Assembly (NCBI RefSeq): GCF_031598375.1
Contig: NZ_CP123872.1
Location: forward strand, 3,096,501-3,160,500
Direction of reading: 5' to 3'
Source: Temperatibacter marinus
GTDB lineage: Bacteria; Pseudomonadota; Alphaproteobacteria; Sphingomonadales; Kordiimonadaceae
DNA length: 64,000 bases
The translations under genes and the position numbers were made by a program. The notes under the pieces are model-generated. The model was not told where the DNA came from. It searched no databases and worked only from the letters and a program-made list of their open reading frames with translations. This document shows positions 8,812 to 17,740 of this stretch, one piece after another. Position 1 is the stretch's first letter, and each line of letters opens with the position of its first letter.

Positions 8812-9372
8812 ATGACATCCAGCCCCTATCTCAAAGGTCACCTTTTGCTCGCGATGCCGGGCATGTCAGACCCACGATTCGATCGGAGCGTGGTGCTGCT
8901 ATGTTCCCATGATGAAACAGGCGCCATGGGGGTAGTTCTCAATCAGCCTCTTAGCAACATGTCGCTTTCTTCCCTAATGGAACAGCTTGACATTACGATC
9001 GATGAAGAGATTGAAGCCCTTATTCACTGCGGTGGTCCCGTCGAACCTGGTCGAGGCTTTGTCATCCATTCTGCTGATTACAGTCAGGATAGTACAACAG
9101 TGATCAACGAAAAGCTTGCTGTGACGGCAACTACAGATGTCCTGAAGGCCATAGCCAATAACGAAGGGCCAGAGCATTATGTTATTGCGTTAGGGTACGC
9201 GGGATGGAGTGCTGGGCAGTTGGAAGGTGAAATTCAACAAAACAGCTGGATGACCTCTGCTTCAGATACTGAACTTCTCTTTCATACGGAAGCCGACAAC
9301 ATTTGGCCGCGTGCTATGGCCATGCTTGGCATCGATATATCGATGCTCTCCTTGGACAGCGGCCACGCCTAA
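8812..9372 (+). CDS. YqgE/AlgH family protein (UPF0301)
   Basis: The 186-aa protein matches the YqgE/AlgH family from end to end: LKGHLLLAMPGMSDPRFDRSV, GAMGVVLNQPL, IHCGGPVEPGRGFVIHS, ALGYAGWSAGQLEGEI and NSWM. The biochemical function of the family is unsettled; AlgH was linked to alginate regulation in Pseudomonas. It is divergent from the aminotransferase gene and has its own likely promoter. Confidence 0.93.
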   Translation: MTSSPYLKGHLLLAMPGMSDPRFDRSVVLLCSHDETGAMGVVLNQPLSNMSLSSLMEQLDITIDEEIEALIHCGGPVEPGRGFVIHSADYSQDSTTVINEKLAVTATTDVLKAIANNEGPEHYVIALGYAGWSAGQLEGEIQQNSWMTSASDTELLFHTEADNIWPRAMAMLGIDISMLSLDSGHA

Positions 9373-9567
9373 ATTCCTGAAATACACCATAGTTTCATTT
9401 GTACCCCCATCTAAACTAAATGCCATGTTGCTTTCGGCATGCCAGAGACTATTGTGCCGCCTTCTGGGTTATACTGAAGGTATGACTGGCTTGTATATGA
9501 AGCCTTCAGCTTCTTAGAAGCTCAGGCACATCAGCCCTAGTCAAAAATAATTTCGAAAGCTACAGCG

Positions 9568-10509
9568 ATGAAATATATAATAAAATTTCTATTTTTAGCA
9601 TGTCTCATTGGCAACACCAGCATTGCCCCTCATGCCACTGCATCAGATTTTGATATGCCCCCACAACAGCTTGGAAAAAATGTCTACAGTCTTGTAGCTC
9701 CTGCCTATGGACGCCCTACAGCAGAAAATAAAGGCTGGAATTCTAACAGCTACTTTATTATTACTTCCGAGGGTGTACTTGTCATTGACACAGGGTCTTC
9801 TGAAACAATCGGGCGAGCGATAATAAAGGCGATTCGGTCTATTACAGATCAACCCATCCGCTGGGTGATTAACTCTCACAGCCATGCTGATCATTGGTTT
9901 GGCAATGCCGTTTTCAAAGACATCAATGCTGAAATCATCTCCACTGCCAAGGCGGTAGCAACGATGAAGCAAGACGGCAAAGCAGATGCTGCCGCCTTCA
10001 ACAGAATGACAAAAGGCACCACTGGGACAATTCGATTCACATACCCTGAAACTCTGGCCAAGCATGAACAAATTCGTACTTTCGGTAAGACAAAAGTGAA
10101 GTTTATTTTCTCTCAGGACGGCCATTCGCCTGGCGATGTCATGGTCTGGCTGCCAGAGCAACGCATTATAATAGGCGGTGACGTACTAAATTCTGAATGG
10201 ATGCCTATCATGACACATCATGGGGACTTGAAACATTTAGTCAAAAGCCTCAAAGCCGTCGCATTGCTCAATCCGGCGATTGTTCTCCCTGGACATGGCA
10301 AACCAACAAACGGCAACTCTGTACTCCGAGATGCCACGCTGCTTGAAAGTGTCATATCTGTTGTCAAAAAAGGGAAAGCGCACTCCCATACTCCCGATCA
10401 AATTTTCCAAACAACATTAGAGGAAATTGGCCCGATCTATCGGACCCATTATAATGATTTTGACAATAATATTAAATATTTGGTCACTATGATCACAAGA
10501 AGCATCTAA
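9568..10509 (+). CDS. Exported metallo-beta-lactamase-fold hydrolase
   Basis: A 313-aa protein with a signal peptide (MKYIIKFLFLACLIGNTS; cleavage near ATA-SD). The MBL zinc signature is complete: NSHSHADHWFGN (HxHxDH), a later DGHSPGDVMVWLPE histidine, GGDVLN with the bridging Asp, and LPGHGKPT. It resembles the family of periplasmic MBL proteins often found with quinoprotein or lactamase-like functions, but nothing identifies the substrate. It stands alone between yqgE and a convergent gene. Confidence 0.85.
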   Translation: MKYIIKFLFLACLIGNTSIAPHATASDFDMPPQQLGKNVYSLVAPAYGRPTAENKGWNSNSYFIITSEGVLVIDTGSSETIGRAIIKAIRSITDQPIRWVINSHSHADHWFGNAVFKDINAEIISTAKAVATMKQDGKADAAAFNRMTKGTTGTIRFTYPETLAKHEQIRTFGKTKVKFIFSQDGHSPGDVMVWLPEQRIIIGGDVLNSEWMPIMTHHGDLKHLVKSLKAVALLNPAIVLPGHGKPTNGNSVLRDATLLESVISVVKKGKAHSHTPDQIFQTTLEEIGPIYRTHYNDFDNNIKYLVTMITRSI

Positions 10510-10618
10510 GCTATACAAATATACTATTGGGTGAGGCTCTGTGGATGTCTCCTCTCCTCGCCCTTTCCTCTGTCAGAGTGAACAGTCCACCTTATCCAAA
10601 CTGGTAATATGTATTCCT

Positions 10619-11155
10619 CTAATGAACAGCGCGCCTAACTCGATAAGTTTCCTGTGACAGAGCTTCAAGTATTTCACCCTTAATAGGCAGCCCAATTTTT
10701 TGTAAAGAACATGCGATTAAAATAAGGGTATGAAAAGTCATCTCTAGGTGCTGCGCTTCAACCTTTCGCGCAAGAATTTCATAGGCTTTTTCTCTCTGAC
10801 CACTTTGCAGAGAAAAAAGCATAGATAAAAGGTTAATTTCATCAGGGCTCAGCTTACCACAGCAGCGACATCCCATAATCATATCTGTTAGGCAATGACG
10901 TGCGAGTAAACTCATGAAACGATCCATCGCATGAACTACTTCTGCACCCAGAAGACAGCTCAAACTTTGCCACTGATTAAACGTTTCCATAAAAGCCTCT
11001 CTTTTAGACTCATCTTCTTTTAAGTGAATAATTTTCACCCATAAACGACAAAGAGCAATCACATATTCAGAGCCGTCTTTAGAAAAAGGCACCCTTTCTT
11101 TTGTCTTTTGCCTGCTTGATTCTGGGGTCAATAATTCAGTTTGGTATAATATCAT
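10619..11155 (-). CDS. Hypothetical protein with a CRCC motif
   Basis: A 178-aa protein of unknown function, mostly helical, with no signal peptide. A CxCC cluster (CRCCGKLSPDE) in the middle could bind metal, and the C-terminal half (AYEILARKVEAQHLEMTF) looks like a helical repeat. It is divergent from efp. The coding assignment rests on length, a plausible start with an AGGAG-type site, and ordinary composition. Confidence 0.6.
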   Translation of the reverse strand: MILYQTELLTPESSRQKTKERVPFSKDGSEYVIALCRLWVKIIHLKEDESKREAFMETFNQWQSLSCLLGAEVVHAMDRFMSLLARHCLTDMIMGCRCCGKLSPDEINLLSMLFSLQSGQREKAYEILARKVEAQHLEMTFHTLILIACSLQKIGLPIKGEILEALSQETYRVRRAVH

Positions 11156-11343
11156 ATCTCTCTCCTAGTTAATAATAATTATTAATTGCATTAAAAGAGA
11201 TGTCAATATCGTTTCCCACCTTTCGGTCATATATTATAATTGACCCAAATACGCATCTCTGCTATGTGCCAGTCAACTATGGTTAAACAGACGATTTAAC
11301 CGCTTTGCTCTTTAAAATGTTTTATCACGTGAGGATTTAGTCC

Positions 11344-11907
11344 ATGAAAATTGACGGCAATACAATTCGTCCTGGAAATGTCATTGAACATAAAGGTGGC
11401 CTATGGCGCGCAGTAAAAATCGCCCATACTCAACCTGGTAAAGGCGGCGCCTACCTTCAAGTAGAACTCCGCAACCTCAAAGATAGCAGCAAATTAAACG
11501 AACGCTTCCGCTCTTCTGAAAAAGTCGAAAAAGTATCTCTTAGACAAGTTGATTATCAATTTCTCTTTAGCGATGGTGACATGTATACTTTTATGGACGG
11601 ACAAACATACGAACAGATCTCAATTTCTGCTGAAGACATTGGGGAGGACACTGTCTTCCTTCAAGACGGCATGACGGTTCAGATTGAATTCCATGAAGAA
11701 TCACCACTTGGCGTGAGAGTTCCTGAAAAAGTAACCTTAGAAGTCTCTGAGACAGAAGCTGTAGTGAAGGGACAAACTGCGTCATCCTCATACAAACCAG
11801 CCACATTGGAAAACGGCGTGCGTATCGGCGTGCCTCCTTTCGTGAAAGCTGGTGATAAAGTCATCGTTAACACAGCCGAGCGCGAATATGCTGGCCGCGG
11901 TGAGTAA
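11344..11907 (+). CDS. efp: Translation elongation factor P
   Basis: EF-P relieves ribosome stalling at polyproline motifs. The 187-aa protein has all three OB-type domains (GNTIRPGNVIEHKGGLW; GEDTVFLQDGMTVQIEF; GVRIGVPPFVKAGDKVIVNT). The modification-site loop HTQPGKGGAY carries the conserved lysine at position 33, the residue lysylated by EpmA in other bacteria; no epmA is in this window. A GTGAGGA site precedes the ATG. It is followed 34 bases later by suhB on the same strand. Confidence 0.98.
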   Translation: MKIDGNTIRPGNVIEHKGGLWRAVKIAHTQPGKGGAYLQVELRNLKDSSKLNERFRSSEKVEKVSLRQVDYQFLFSDGDMYTFMDGQTYEQISISAEDIGEDTVFLQDGMTVQIEFHEESPLGVRVPEKVTLEVSETEAVVKGQTASSSYKPATLENGVRIGVPPFVKAGDKVIVNTAEREYAGRGE

Positions 11908-11941
11908 CTGAGTAACCCCAATATATAAAGGAGCCTCCCCC

Positions 11942-12751
11942 ATGGCCCGTCGTTCCCCCTTAATGAATGTAATGGTTTCTGCTGCACATAAAGCTGCACG
12001 CCACCTTCGCCGAGACTTTAACGAAGTTGAACAACTTCAAGTCACAAAAAAAGGCCCTGCTGATTTCGTATCAAAAGCGGATAAAAAAGCGGAGAGCATT
12101 CTCGTTGAAGAACTTTCAAAAGCTCGCCCTGACTTTGGTTTTCTGCTTGAAGAAGGCGGAGAAATCAAAGGCAAAAGCGATGTCTCTCGTTTCATCATTG
12201 ATCCTCTTGATGGAACCACAAACTTCCTTCATGCCCTCCCGCATTGGTCTATCTCCATAGCGGTTGAAGAGCGAGGGGAGTTGATAGCAGGGATTGTTTA
12301 TGATCCCATCAAAGAAGAGCTTTTCTGGGCTGAGCGCGGCATTGGCGCTTACTGTAATGATACCCGCATTCGTGTTTCTGGCAGAGAGAAACTTGATCAA
12401 TCTATTCTAGCCACAGGCATCCCTTTCATGGGGCGTGGCAATCACGATCTTTTTCTGGCTGAAATGAAAGAAATTATGCCGAACGTGGCTGGCATTCGTA
12501 GATTTGGAGCGGCAAGCTTGGATCTAGCTTATGTCGCGGCGGGTCGATATGACGGCTTCTGGGAAGCCTCTCTTGAAGCCTGGGATATGGCGGCAGGCAT
12601 TCTGATTGTGCGTGAAGCTGGCGGTTATGTCTCAGACTTTAGTGGGAAATCAGAAATGTTAGACAGTGGGTCAGTTATTGCCGGAAACAGTCGTTTGCAT
12701 GCACCACTTGAGCGTATGGTAAGGCGGGTTCATCGCAACCACGCCAAGTAA
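11942..12751 (+). CDS. suhB: Inositol monophosphatase family protein (SuhB-like)
   Basis: A magnesium-dependent phosphatase of the inositol monophosphatase family, 269 aa. Metal-binding motifs are LLEEGGE (equivalent of the E70 site), IDPLDGTTNFLH and WDMAAG. SuhB proteins also act in rRNA antitermination in Enterobacteria, which cannot be judged here. The gene is preceded by AAAGGAG and probably forms an operon with efp, a common alphaproteobacterial arrangement. It ends at a bidirectional terminator shared with mobA. Confidence 0.95.
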   Translation: MARRSPLMNVMVSAAHKAARHLRRDFNEVEQLQVTKKGPADFVSKADKKAESILVEELSKARPDFGFLLEEGGEIKGKSDVSRFIIDPLDGTTNFLHALPHWSISIAVEERGELIAGIVYDPIKEELFWAERGIGAYCNDTRIRVSGREKLDQSILATGIPFMGRGNHDLFLAEMKEIMPNVAGIRRFGAASLDLAYVAAGRYDGFWEASLEAWDMAAGILIVREAGGYVSDFSGKSEMLDSGSVIAGNSRLHAPLERMVRRVHRNHAK

Positions 12752-12774
12752 CGCCCCCCCCTATTCCATAAAAC

Positions 12775-12804
12775 AAAGCCTAAGGTTTCCTTGGGCTTTT
12801 TTTT
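12775..12804 (+). terminator. Bidirectional terminator between suhB and mobA
   Basis: AAGCCTAAGG-TTT-CCTTGGGCTT with one G-T pair, followed by eight T residues on the plus strand and an A-rich upstream side that gives a T-rich tail on the minus strand. It serves both convergent genes. Confidence 0.85.
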
Positions 12805-13309
12805 ATTGGCAAATTTTTTTGTAGTCTTTCTGTGTATTAATATTCGCCAACTGACCTTGCCATTCTGTCGGGCATACAATGCTTTCACTTGCATAATAGT
12901 CAAGTATATCGCGCATTCTATAGTAATTTTCTGTAAGCGGACGAGGCCTATCAAAGATGCATGGAAAGAAAGACTGATCGAAATAAGCACTCAGAGCATG
13001 GTTCAAAAGATGGTCAATGCAGACCTTAGAAAGCAAAGGCATATCCACAGACAATACAATATAAGTCTTACTGTAGTCTGCTTTCCTTAAAAAATTTGAG
13101 AGCGCCTGCCCAGGACCAGAAAACGGGCGTTCATCTTCAATCCCTTCAGGCCGACCTAAAATATGGATAGTCTCACAATTCAAACGCTGCAACAGATCTT
13201 TTGCGAGGCTCAAAAAGCTCTTACCCTGGTAAAGGCACGTAGCTTTATCTTGACCAAATCTTAAAGATCTTCCCCCTGCAAGAATAACCCCTATTCGCGC
13301 TGACGTCAT
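12803..13309 (-). CDS. mobA: Molybdenum cofactor guanylyltransferase
   Basis: MobA attaches GMP to molybdopterin to make the MGD form of the cofactor. The protein is about 168 aa with the nucleotide-binding signature ILAGGRSLRFGQDKA, a GRPEG segment and VLSVDMPLL for metal/GTP binding. The start at 13309 (ATG, GGAAAGG 7 bases upstream) is preferred over an in-frame GTG at 13333. It is divergent from a molybdopterin oxidoreductase that needs this cofactor; moaD and moaE are 4 kb away. Confidence 0.9.
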   Translation of the reverse strand: MTSARIGVILAGGRSLRFGQDKATCLYQGKSFLSLAKDLLQRLNCETIHILGRPEGIEDERPFSGPGQALSNFLRKADYSKTYIVLSVDMPLLSKVCIDHLLNHALSAYFDQSFFPCIFDRPRPLTENYYRMRDILDYYASESIVCPTEWQGQLANINTQKDYKKICQ

Positions 13310-13379
13310 GCGATAGCCTTTCCATATTGCCACATGTCTCTAGAGAGGATAGACTAGAATCAGTGGCGGAGGGAAGTCA

Positions 13380-15506
13380 ATGACATCAGAAACAAAGACA
13401 GTGTATCGGGCTTGTAATTTATGCGAGGCCATTTGTGGACTGGAAATAAAAGTCAAAGATAACAATATCATATCTATCAAAGGCGACAAAAAAGACCCCT
13501 TTAGCCGGGGTCACATTTGTCCCAAAGGCACTGCCCTTCAAGATTTACAAGAAGACCCTGATCGATTGAAATTTCCTGTAAAAAAAGTTGGGGAAGATTT
13601 CCTACAGATTACTTGGGAAGAAGCCTATCAAATCATTGCAGACAATATCGCCTCGATCCAAGCCATCCATGGAAACAATGCTGTTGGTATTTATGCTGGG
13701 AACCCCTCGGTGCATAATTACGGAACAATGACCCATGGGAGTGTTTTAAGAAAATCCATAGGCACCAAAAACAATTTTTCTGCTTCCTCTATAGATCAGC
13801 TCCCTCATCAATTGGTTTCCTATGCCATGTACGGACATCAGTTTATGATCCCGATTCCCGATATTGATCATACAGATTATATGCTCATGTTAGGGGCAAA
13901 CCCCTTGGCTTCAAATGGCAGCTTAATGACTGTGCCTGACGTGAAAGCACGTCTCAAAGCCATTCAAGAACGAGGTGGCAAGGTGATCGTTATCGATCCA
14001 AGAAAGACAGAGACCGCCAAGCTGGCAGATGAACATTTTTTCATCAAACCAGGTACTGATGCTTTCTTTTTGCTCGCTCTCATTCATCAGCTGTTGTGTG
14101 ATCCCCTTGAAAACCTAGGTCACCTTGAACCCCATTTAGAAGGTTTAGAGGACATCCTACCTCTCGTCACAGACTTCACAGCTGACTATGCTTCTTCTAT
14201 CTGTGGAATCCCTGCAACAAAAATTAAAACCATTGCCAAAGAGATTACTTTGACCAAAAGAGCCGTCTGCTATGGCCGCATGGGGGTGTCGACACAAATC
14301 CATGGAACACTTTGTCAGTGGGCGATACAAGTAATCAACATTCTCGCAGGCAATCTAGATGTTCGAGGCGGCGCGATAGTCCCGACACCAGCCTTTGCCA
14401 ACATTTCATCGAACGCCGAAAGTGGCCCTGGCAACTACATCCCCGGACGCAGTCGTGTGAGCGGCAAACCTATGGCCGGCGGAGAAATACCCTGTGTGAG
14501 TATGGCAGAAGAAATTACTACGCCCGGCGAAGGGCAAATCAAATCAATGGTTACCATCGCAGGCAATCCTATCCTATCAACGCCAGACGGACGTGGCCTT
14601 GAAGAAGCCTTTCAAACATTAGACTTCATGGTCTCAATTGACTTTTACATTAATGAAACTACGGCCCATGCGGATGTTATCCTTCCCCCAACTTCAACGC
14701 TAGAACATGACCATTATGATGTCGTCTTCAACCGGTTCGCCGTCAGAGACGTAACCCGTTACAACGAGCCTGTGATCATCCCTGAAGACAGCACTAAGCA
14801 CGACTGGGAAATTATGAATGAACTAGCGAGTGTCATTGCAAAAGCAAAGGATATTGATAGCCAACCGCTTCCCCCACCCCATCAAATTATCGACAGAGGG
14901 ATCCAATATGGCCCTTACGGCGCTAAAAGTGACCATGACCTCGCCTTATCCCTTGCTAAACTGAAAGCAAACCCACACGGCATTGACCTTGGTCCACTTA
15001 AACCAGGCCTGCCCCAACGTCTTGCAAGCCATCACCCAAAAATCATCCTCAACAGCGCTTATATTTTAGAAGATATTGAACGGGTAAAGAGATCTGCAGA
15101 TGCAAATACCAGTAAGGGACTCTTGTTGATCGGGCGTCGTCATATAAGAAGTAACAACAGTTGGATGCATAACTCAAAAAGATTAGTGAAAGGTAAGATG
15201 CGCTCTCACCTTTTTATGAACCCTGAGGACATGAAATCTCTAGGCATTAATGATCGCGCCAAAGTAGAGATCTCTTCTGCCGTTGGGAGTGTCATTACAG
15301 AAGTCGAAGCAAATGAAGATATGATGCTTGGTGTCGTAAGCTTACCTCATGGCTGGGGGCACAAAGGGCGCAGAGGCCGACTTTCCACGGCCACTGAAAA
15401 AGACGGTGTCAGTTGTAATGACATCACCGATACAACGCTGATTGATGCAGTGAGTGGCAATGCTGCTGTAAACGGCGTCCCAGTGACTGTCAGCGCTTTA
15501 GTGTAG
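13380..15506 (+). CDS. Molybdopterin oxidoreductase with N-terminal 4Fe-4S site (formate dehydrogenase/nitrate reductase superfamily)
   Basis: A 708-aa catalytic subunit of the DMSO-reductase superfamily. The N-terminal Fe4S4 motif is complete (C12-x2-C15-x3-C19-x28-C48, ending in CPKG). The MGD-binding domains follow (DYMLMLGANPLASNGS; VIDPRKTETAKLADEHFFIKP; CQWAIQVINILAGNLDVRGG), and the C-terminal cap has RHIRSNNSWMHNS and SLPHGWGH. No Tat signal is seen, so it is cytoplasmic. The substrate cannot be read: the usual Cys/Sec-type molybdenum ligand region reads ASSIDQLP. It is flanked by cofactor genes. Confidence 0.88.
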   Translation: MTSETKTVYRACNLCEAICGLEIKVKDNNIISIKGDKKDPFSRGHICPKGTALQDLQEDPDRLKFPVKKVGEDFLQITWEEAYQIIADNIASIQAIHGNNAVGIYAGNPSVHNYGTMTHGSVLRKSIGTKNNFSASSIDQLPHQLVSYAMYGHQFMIPIPDIDHTDYMLMLGANPLASNGSLMTVPDVKARLKAIQERGGKVIVIDPRKTETAKLADEHFFIKPGTDAFFLLALIHQLLCDPLENLGHLEPHLEGLEDILPLVTDFTADYASSICGIPATKIKTIAKEITLTKRAVCYGRMGVSTQIHGTLCQWAIQVINILAGNLDVRGGAIVPTPAFANISSNAESGPGNYIPGRSRVSGKPMAGGEIPCVSMAEEITTPGEGQIKSMVTIAGNPILSTPDGRGLEEAFQTLDFMVSIDFYINETTAHADVILPPTSTLEHDHYDVVFNRFAVRDVTRYNEPVIIPEDSTKHDWEIMNELASVIAKAKDIDSQPLPPPHQIIDRGIQYGPYGAKSDHDLALSLAKLKANPHGIDLGPLKPGLPQRLASHHPKIILNSAYILEDIERVKRSADANTSKGLLLIGRRHIRSNNSWMHNSKRLVKGKMRSHLFMNPEDMKSLGINDRAKVEISSAVGSVITEVEANEDMMLGVVSLPHGWGHKGRRGRLSTATEKDGVSCNDITDTTLIDAVSGNAAVNGVPVTVSALV

Positions 15507-15631
15507 ATAATAGAACCTTAGTATTACAGTCTATAAATAGCCTTTTGTGCCTTGGTTACCATTTATTAGGACTTTCTTGGTAAACATAGGATCAGTGTTT
15601 TGGGAAAACACGTCATGAGAGGTAAATGTTT

Positions 15632-15889
15632 ATGAGTAATTGGGAACTCGTGCTGGGGAATGTGCCCACGGAGCCACTAGCTATGATATCATACTATTTG
15701 GCATCAGATAAGGCTGCACAAGCTTTGCATATGATCAAATTATATTCAGCTTCATCCCCTACATCCATTATCAATGGAGCGGCATCAACCATTCTTTCAC
15801 ATGGTGCAATCCGAGGTGAGAAGGAAACAATCATATCAACAATTAATGAAATTATTAATTCTCGCTGCCGTATTGAAGAACCTGCTTAA
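15632..15889 (+). CDS. Small hypothetical protein
   Basis: An 85-aa protein of unknown function. GAGAGG lies 9 bases before the ATG at 15632; an alternative ATG at 15626 is too close to it. The sequence is compact and helical (MISYYLASDKAAQALHMIKL), without signal peptide or membrane segment. No family recognised. Confidence 0.55.
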   Translation: MSNWELVLGNVPTEPLAMISYYLASDKAAQALHMIKLYSASSPTSIINGAASTILSHGAIRGEKETIISTINEIINSRCRIEEPA

Positions 15890-15918
15890 AAAGTTAAGCA
15901 GGTCATTTCATAACTTTC

Positions 15919-16806
15919 TTAAGCTAAATGTTCTTTAAAGAATGCAAGAGTTCTTTCCCATGAGAGATCTGCAGCATCTTTTTTAAAGCGCCGCGTACTA
16001 TCATTATGAAAGCCATGATGTGCGTCTGCATACATATGCATTCTAAAGTCTACACCCCCTGCCTTCAAAGCAGCCTCATAGCTAGGCCACATCTGATTAA
16101 TCCGCTTATCAAGTGACCCCAGTTGGTGCATCATGGGAGCCTTAATGTTTTTGATAGTTTCTAGGCGCGCTGGACTGCCGTAATAAGGCACTGACGCATC
16201 AATAAGATCCGGCACTTCTGCCGCGAGCATATTGCTAATAAAACCACCAAAACAAAAACCAACGACACCCGTTTTTTCAGTCGTATCTTCTCTCGTTTTC
16301 AAGAATTTCGCCGCAGCTTTAAAGTCCGCTTCAATCTTTGAGCGATCCATGCTGCGTTGCATTTTACGACCTTCATCATCATTTCCTGGATAGCCACCCA
16401 GAGGATGAAGTGCATCGGGGGCAAATGCAATAAACCCTGCTTTTGCAAGGCGCCGTGCAACATCTTTGACATAAGGATTAAGCCCTCGATTTTCATGAAC
16501 AACAAGAACTGCTGGCTGTGGACCGTCAGCCTTTCGGGGTGAGACGTAATACCCTCGACCTTCACCATGCCCATCAGGAGAAAGGAAAGTCTCATAGGTT
16601 GCTTTAATTTCAGGATCATTGAAGGAAACCTGTTCCGCCAGCGCATAGTTTGGTAAAATAGCCCCGGCGAGCGCAGCTACTGTTAAACCGCCTACAGCAT
16701 ATTTACCAAGACGAGTCATAAATTCTCGTCTATCAATGCCACCATGGGCATAGCTGTCGTACCAATCAAATACTTCTTCAGGAATGATAATATCTTGATG
16801 TGTCAT
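15919..16806 (-). CDS. Tat-exported dienelactone hydrolase family protein
   Basis: A 295-aa alpha/beta hydrolase. The nucleophile elbow GFCFGG carries the dienelactone-hydrolase cysteine and the C-terminal DAHHGFHND carries the histidine; the usual ENRGLNPYVKDVARRLA and FAPDALHPLGGYPG segments are present. The N-terminus has a long n-region followed by DRREFMTRLG and a hydrophobic stretch to ALA-EQ, a Tat signal. This points to a periplasmic hydrolase; the true substrate is not determined. It is convergent with a small unknown gene. Confidence 0.9.
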   Translation of the reverse strand: MTHQDIIIPEEVFDWYDSYAHGGIDRREFMTRLGKYAVGGLTVAALAGAILPNYALAEQVSFNDPEIKATYETFLSPDGHGEGRGYYVSPRKADGPQPAVLVVHENRGLNPYVKDVARRLAKAGFIAFAPDALHPLGGYPGNDDEGRKMQRSMDRSKIEADFKAAAKFLKTREDTTEKTGVVGFCFGGFISNMLAAEVPDLIDASVPYYGSPARLETIKNIKAPMMHQLGSLDKRINQMWPSYEAALKAGGVDFRMHMYADAHHGFHNDSTRRFKKDAADLSWERTLAFFKEHLA

Positions 16807-16880
16807 AAAAAACTCCCCTCGTTCATCTTCTTTAAATTAGATCAACTTTTACCTCTGTCCAGTTTTAGATCGCCGTAGAG

Positions 16881-17369
16881 TTAATGATCGTGTGTGTGCT
16901 GATGACCTTTATGGACATGATCTTCGCCACAAAGTTCGCACCCTTCAGTCCACTCACTGTCTCCGTCCACGTAGTGTTCCTTTTTCCAAATGGGCGCTTG
17001 ATGCTTAATTTCTTCAATCAGAAAACGACAAGCTTGAAAAGCCTCATCTCTGTGAGGTGTTGAAACCGCGATGATGATGCTGAGGCCCTTAACATCTAAA
17101 CGGCCTTTATAATGCCAGCAATAGACCTTCATCTGCCCCCATTTTTCTCGCGCTTTATGAACTAGAGTAGTGAATATTGTTTTTGTGAGTGGATCAAAAC
17201 AATCATAGGAGACCCCTTCAACAGAACGCCCCATATTGAGATCACGGACAGCCCCGATAAAACTCGTCTGGGCCCCATGCCCTGGATGCTCAATAAATTT
17301 TTCTGCACCATCAGTAGAGAGTCTCTCTTCACTTACACCAACACTAAACCAAGAATTTTGATCTGCCAT
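16881..17369 (-). CDS. moaE: Molybdopterin synthase catalytic subunit
   Basis: MoaE transfers sulfur from MoaD thiocarboxylate to precursor Z to make molybdopterin. The 162-aa protein has the family blocks HGAQTSFIGAVRDLN, VEGVSYDCFDPL, CWHYKGRLDVKG, AVSTPHRDEAFQACRFLIEEIKH and WKKEHY (the conserved lysine region). The C-terminus has an unusual histidine-rich tail (HVHKGHQHTHDH), possibly metal-binding. Its ribosome site GGAGGA is formed by the last two glycine codons of moaD, with a 1-base gap between stop and the moaE codons, so translation is coupled. Confidence 0.96.
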   Translation of the reverse strand: MADQNSWFSVGVSEERLSTDGAEKFIEHPGHGAQTSFIGAVRDLNMGRSVEGVSYDCFDPLTKTIFTTLVHKAREKWGQMKVYCWHYKGRLDVKGLSIIIAVSTPHRDEAFQACRFLIEEIKHQAPIWKKEHYVDGDSEWTEGCELCGEDHVHKGHQHTHDH

Positions 17370-17370
17370 C

Positions 17371-17622
17371 TCATCCTCCGTTCACAGGCGGGAGCAAAGC
17401 ATAGTCCCCAGGGCTATTTAATTTCTCTCCATCTAGAAAAATATGCGTGTCATCAGCTAAGCGCGAGCGATCTAAAAGCAAGAGAAAGGATTCTTGTCCC
17501 TGAAAGTGCTGACGAATTTGATTCTTTACCTCATTGACTGTCATACCTTCGCTATACTCTAGCGAAAGTTTATTACTCTCATTAAAATCTCGAAAAGCCC
17601 CAAAAAGTTGGAGTGTGATCAT
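17371..17622 (-). CDS. moaD: Molybdopterin synthase sulfur-carrier subunit
   Basis: An 83-aa ubiquitin-like sulfur carrier. It starts with VITLQLFGAFRDF-type beta-grasp sequence and ends in the obligatory Gly-Gly (ALLPPVNGG), which is adenylated and converted to a thiocarboxylate. It precedes moaE in one operon. The GGA GGA codons for the C-terminal Gly-Gly double as the Shine-Dalgarno of moaE. Confidence 0.93.
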   Translation of the reverse strand: MITLQLFGAFRDFNESNKLSLEYSEGMTVNEVKNQIRQHFQGQESFLLLLDRSRLADDTHIFLDGEKLNSPGDYALLPPVNGG

Positions 17623-17740
17623 GGTCTATCCTTCATCTGGTCATCTATCTTGATATTTATTGCATCTTAGCAAAAGAAAAAGACTTTTCATCCACATATT
17701 GCGTTCTATAGTTAAATCAACTCACAAAAGAGGGAATAGT

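Noticed and set aside
8657-8818. Longer start for the aminotransferase
   Set aside because: The extra 54 residues are basic and aromatic, do not match the family, and cover the divergent promoter region.
9373-9567. Gene or RNA in the spacer after yqgE
   Set aside because: Only a short AGCTTCT-T-AGAAGCT palindrome is present, with no T run; the 68-codon frame over 9311-9517 mostly overlaps yqgE.
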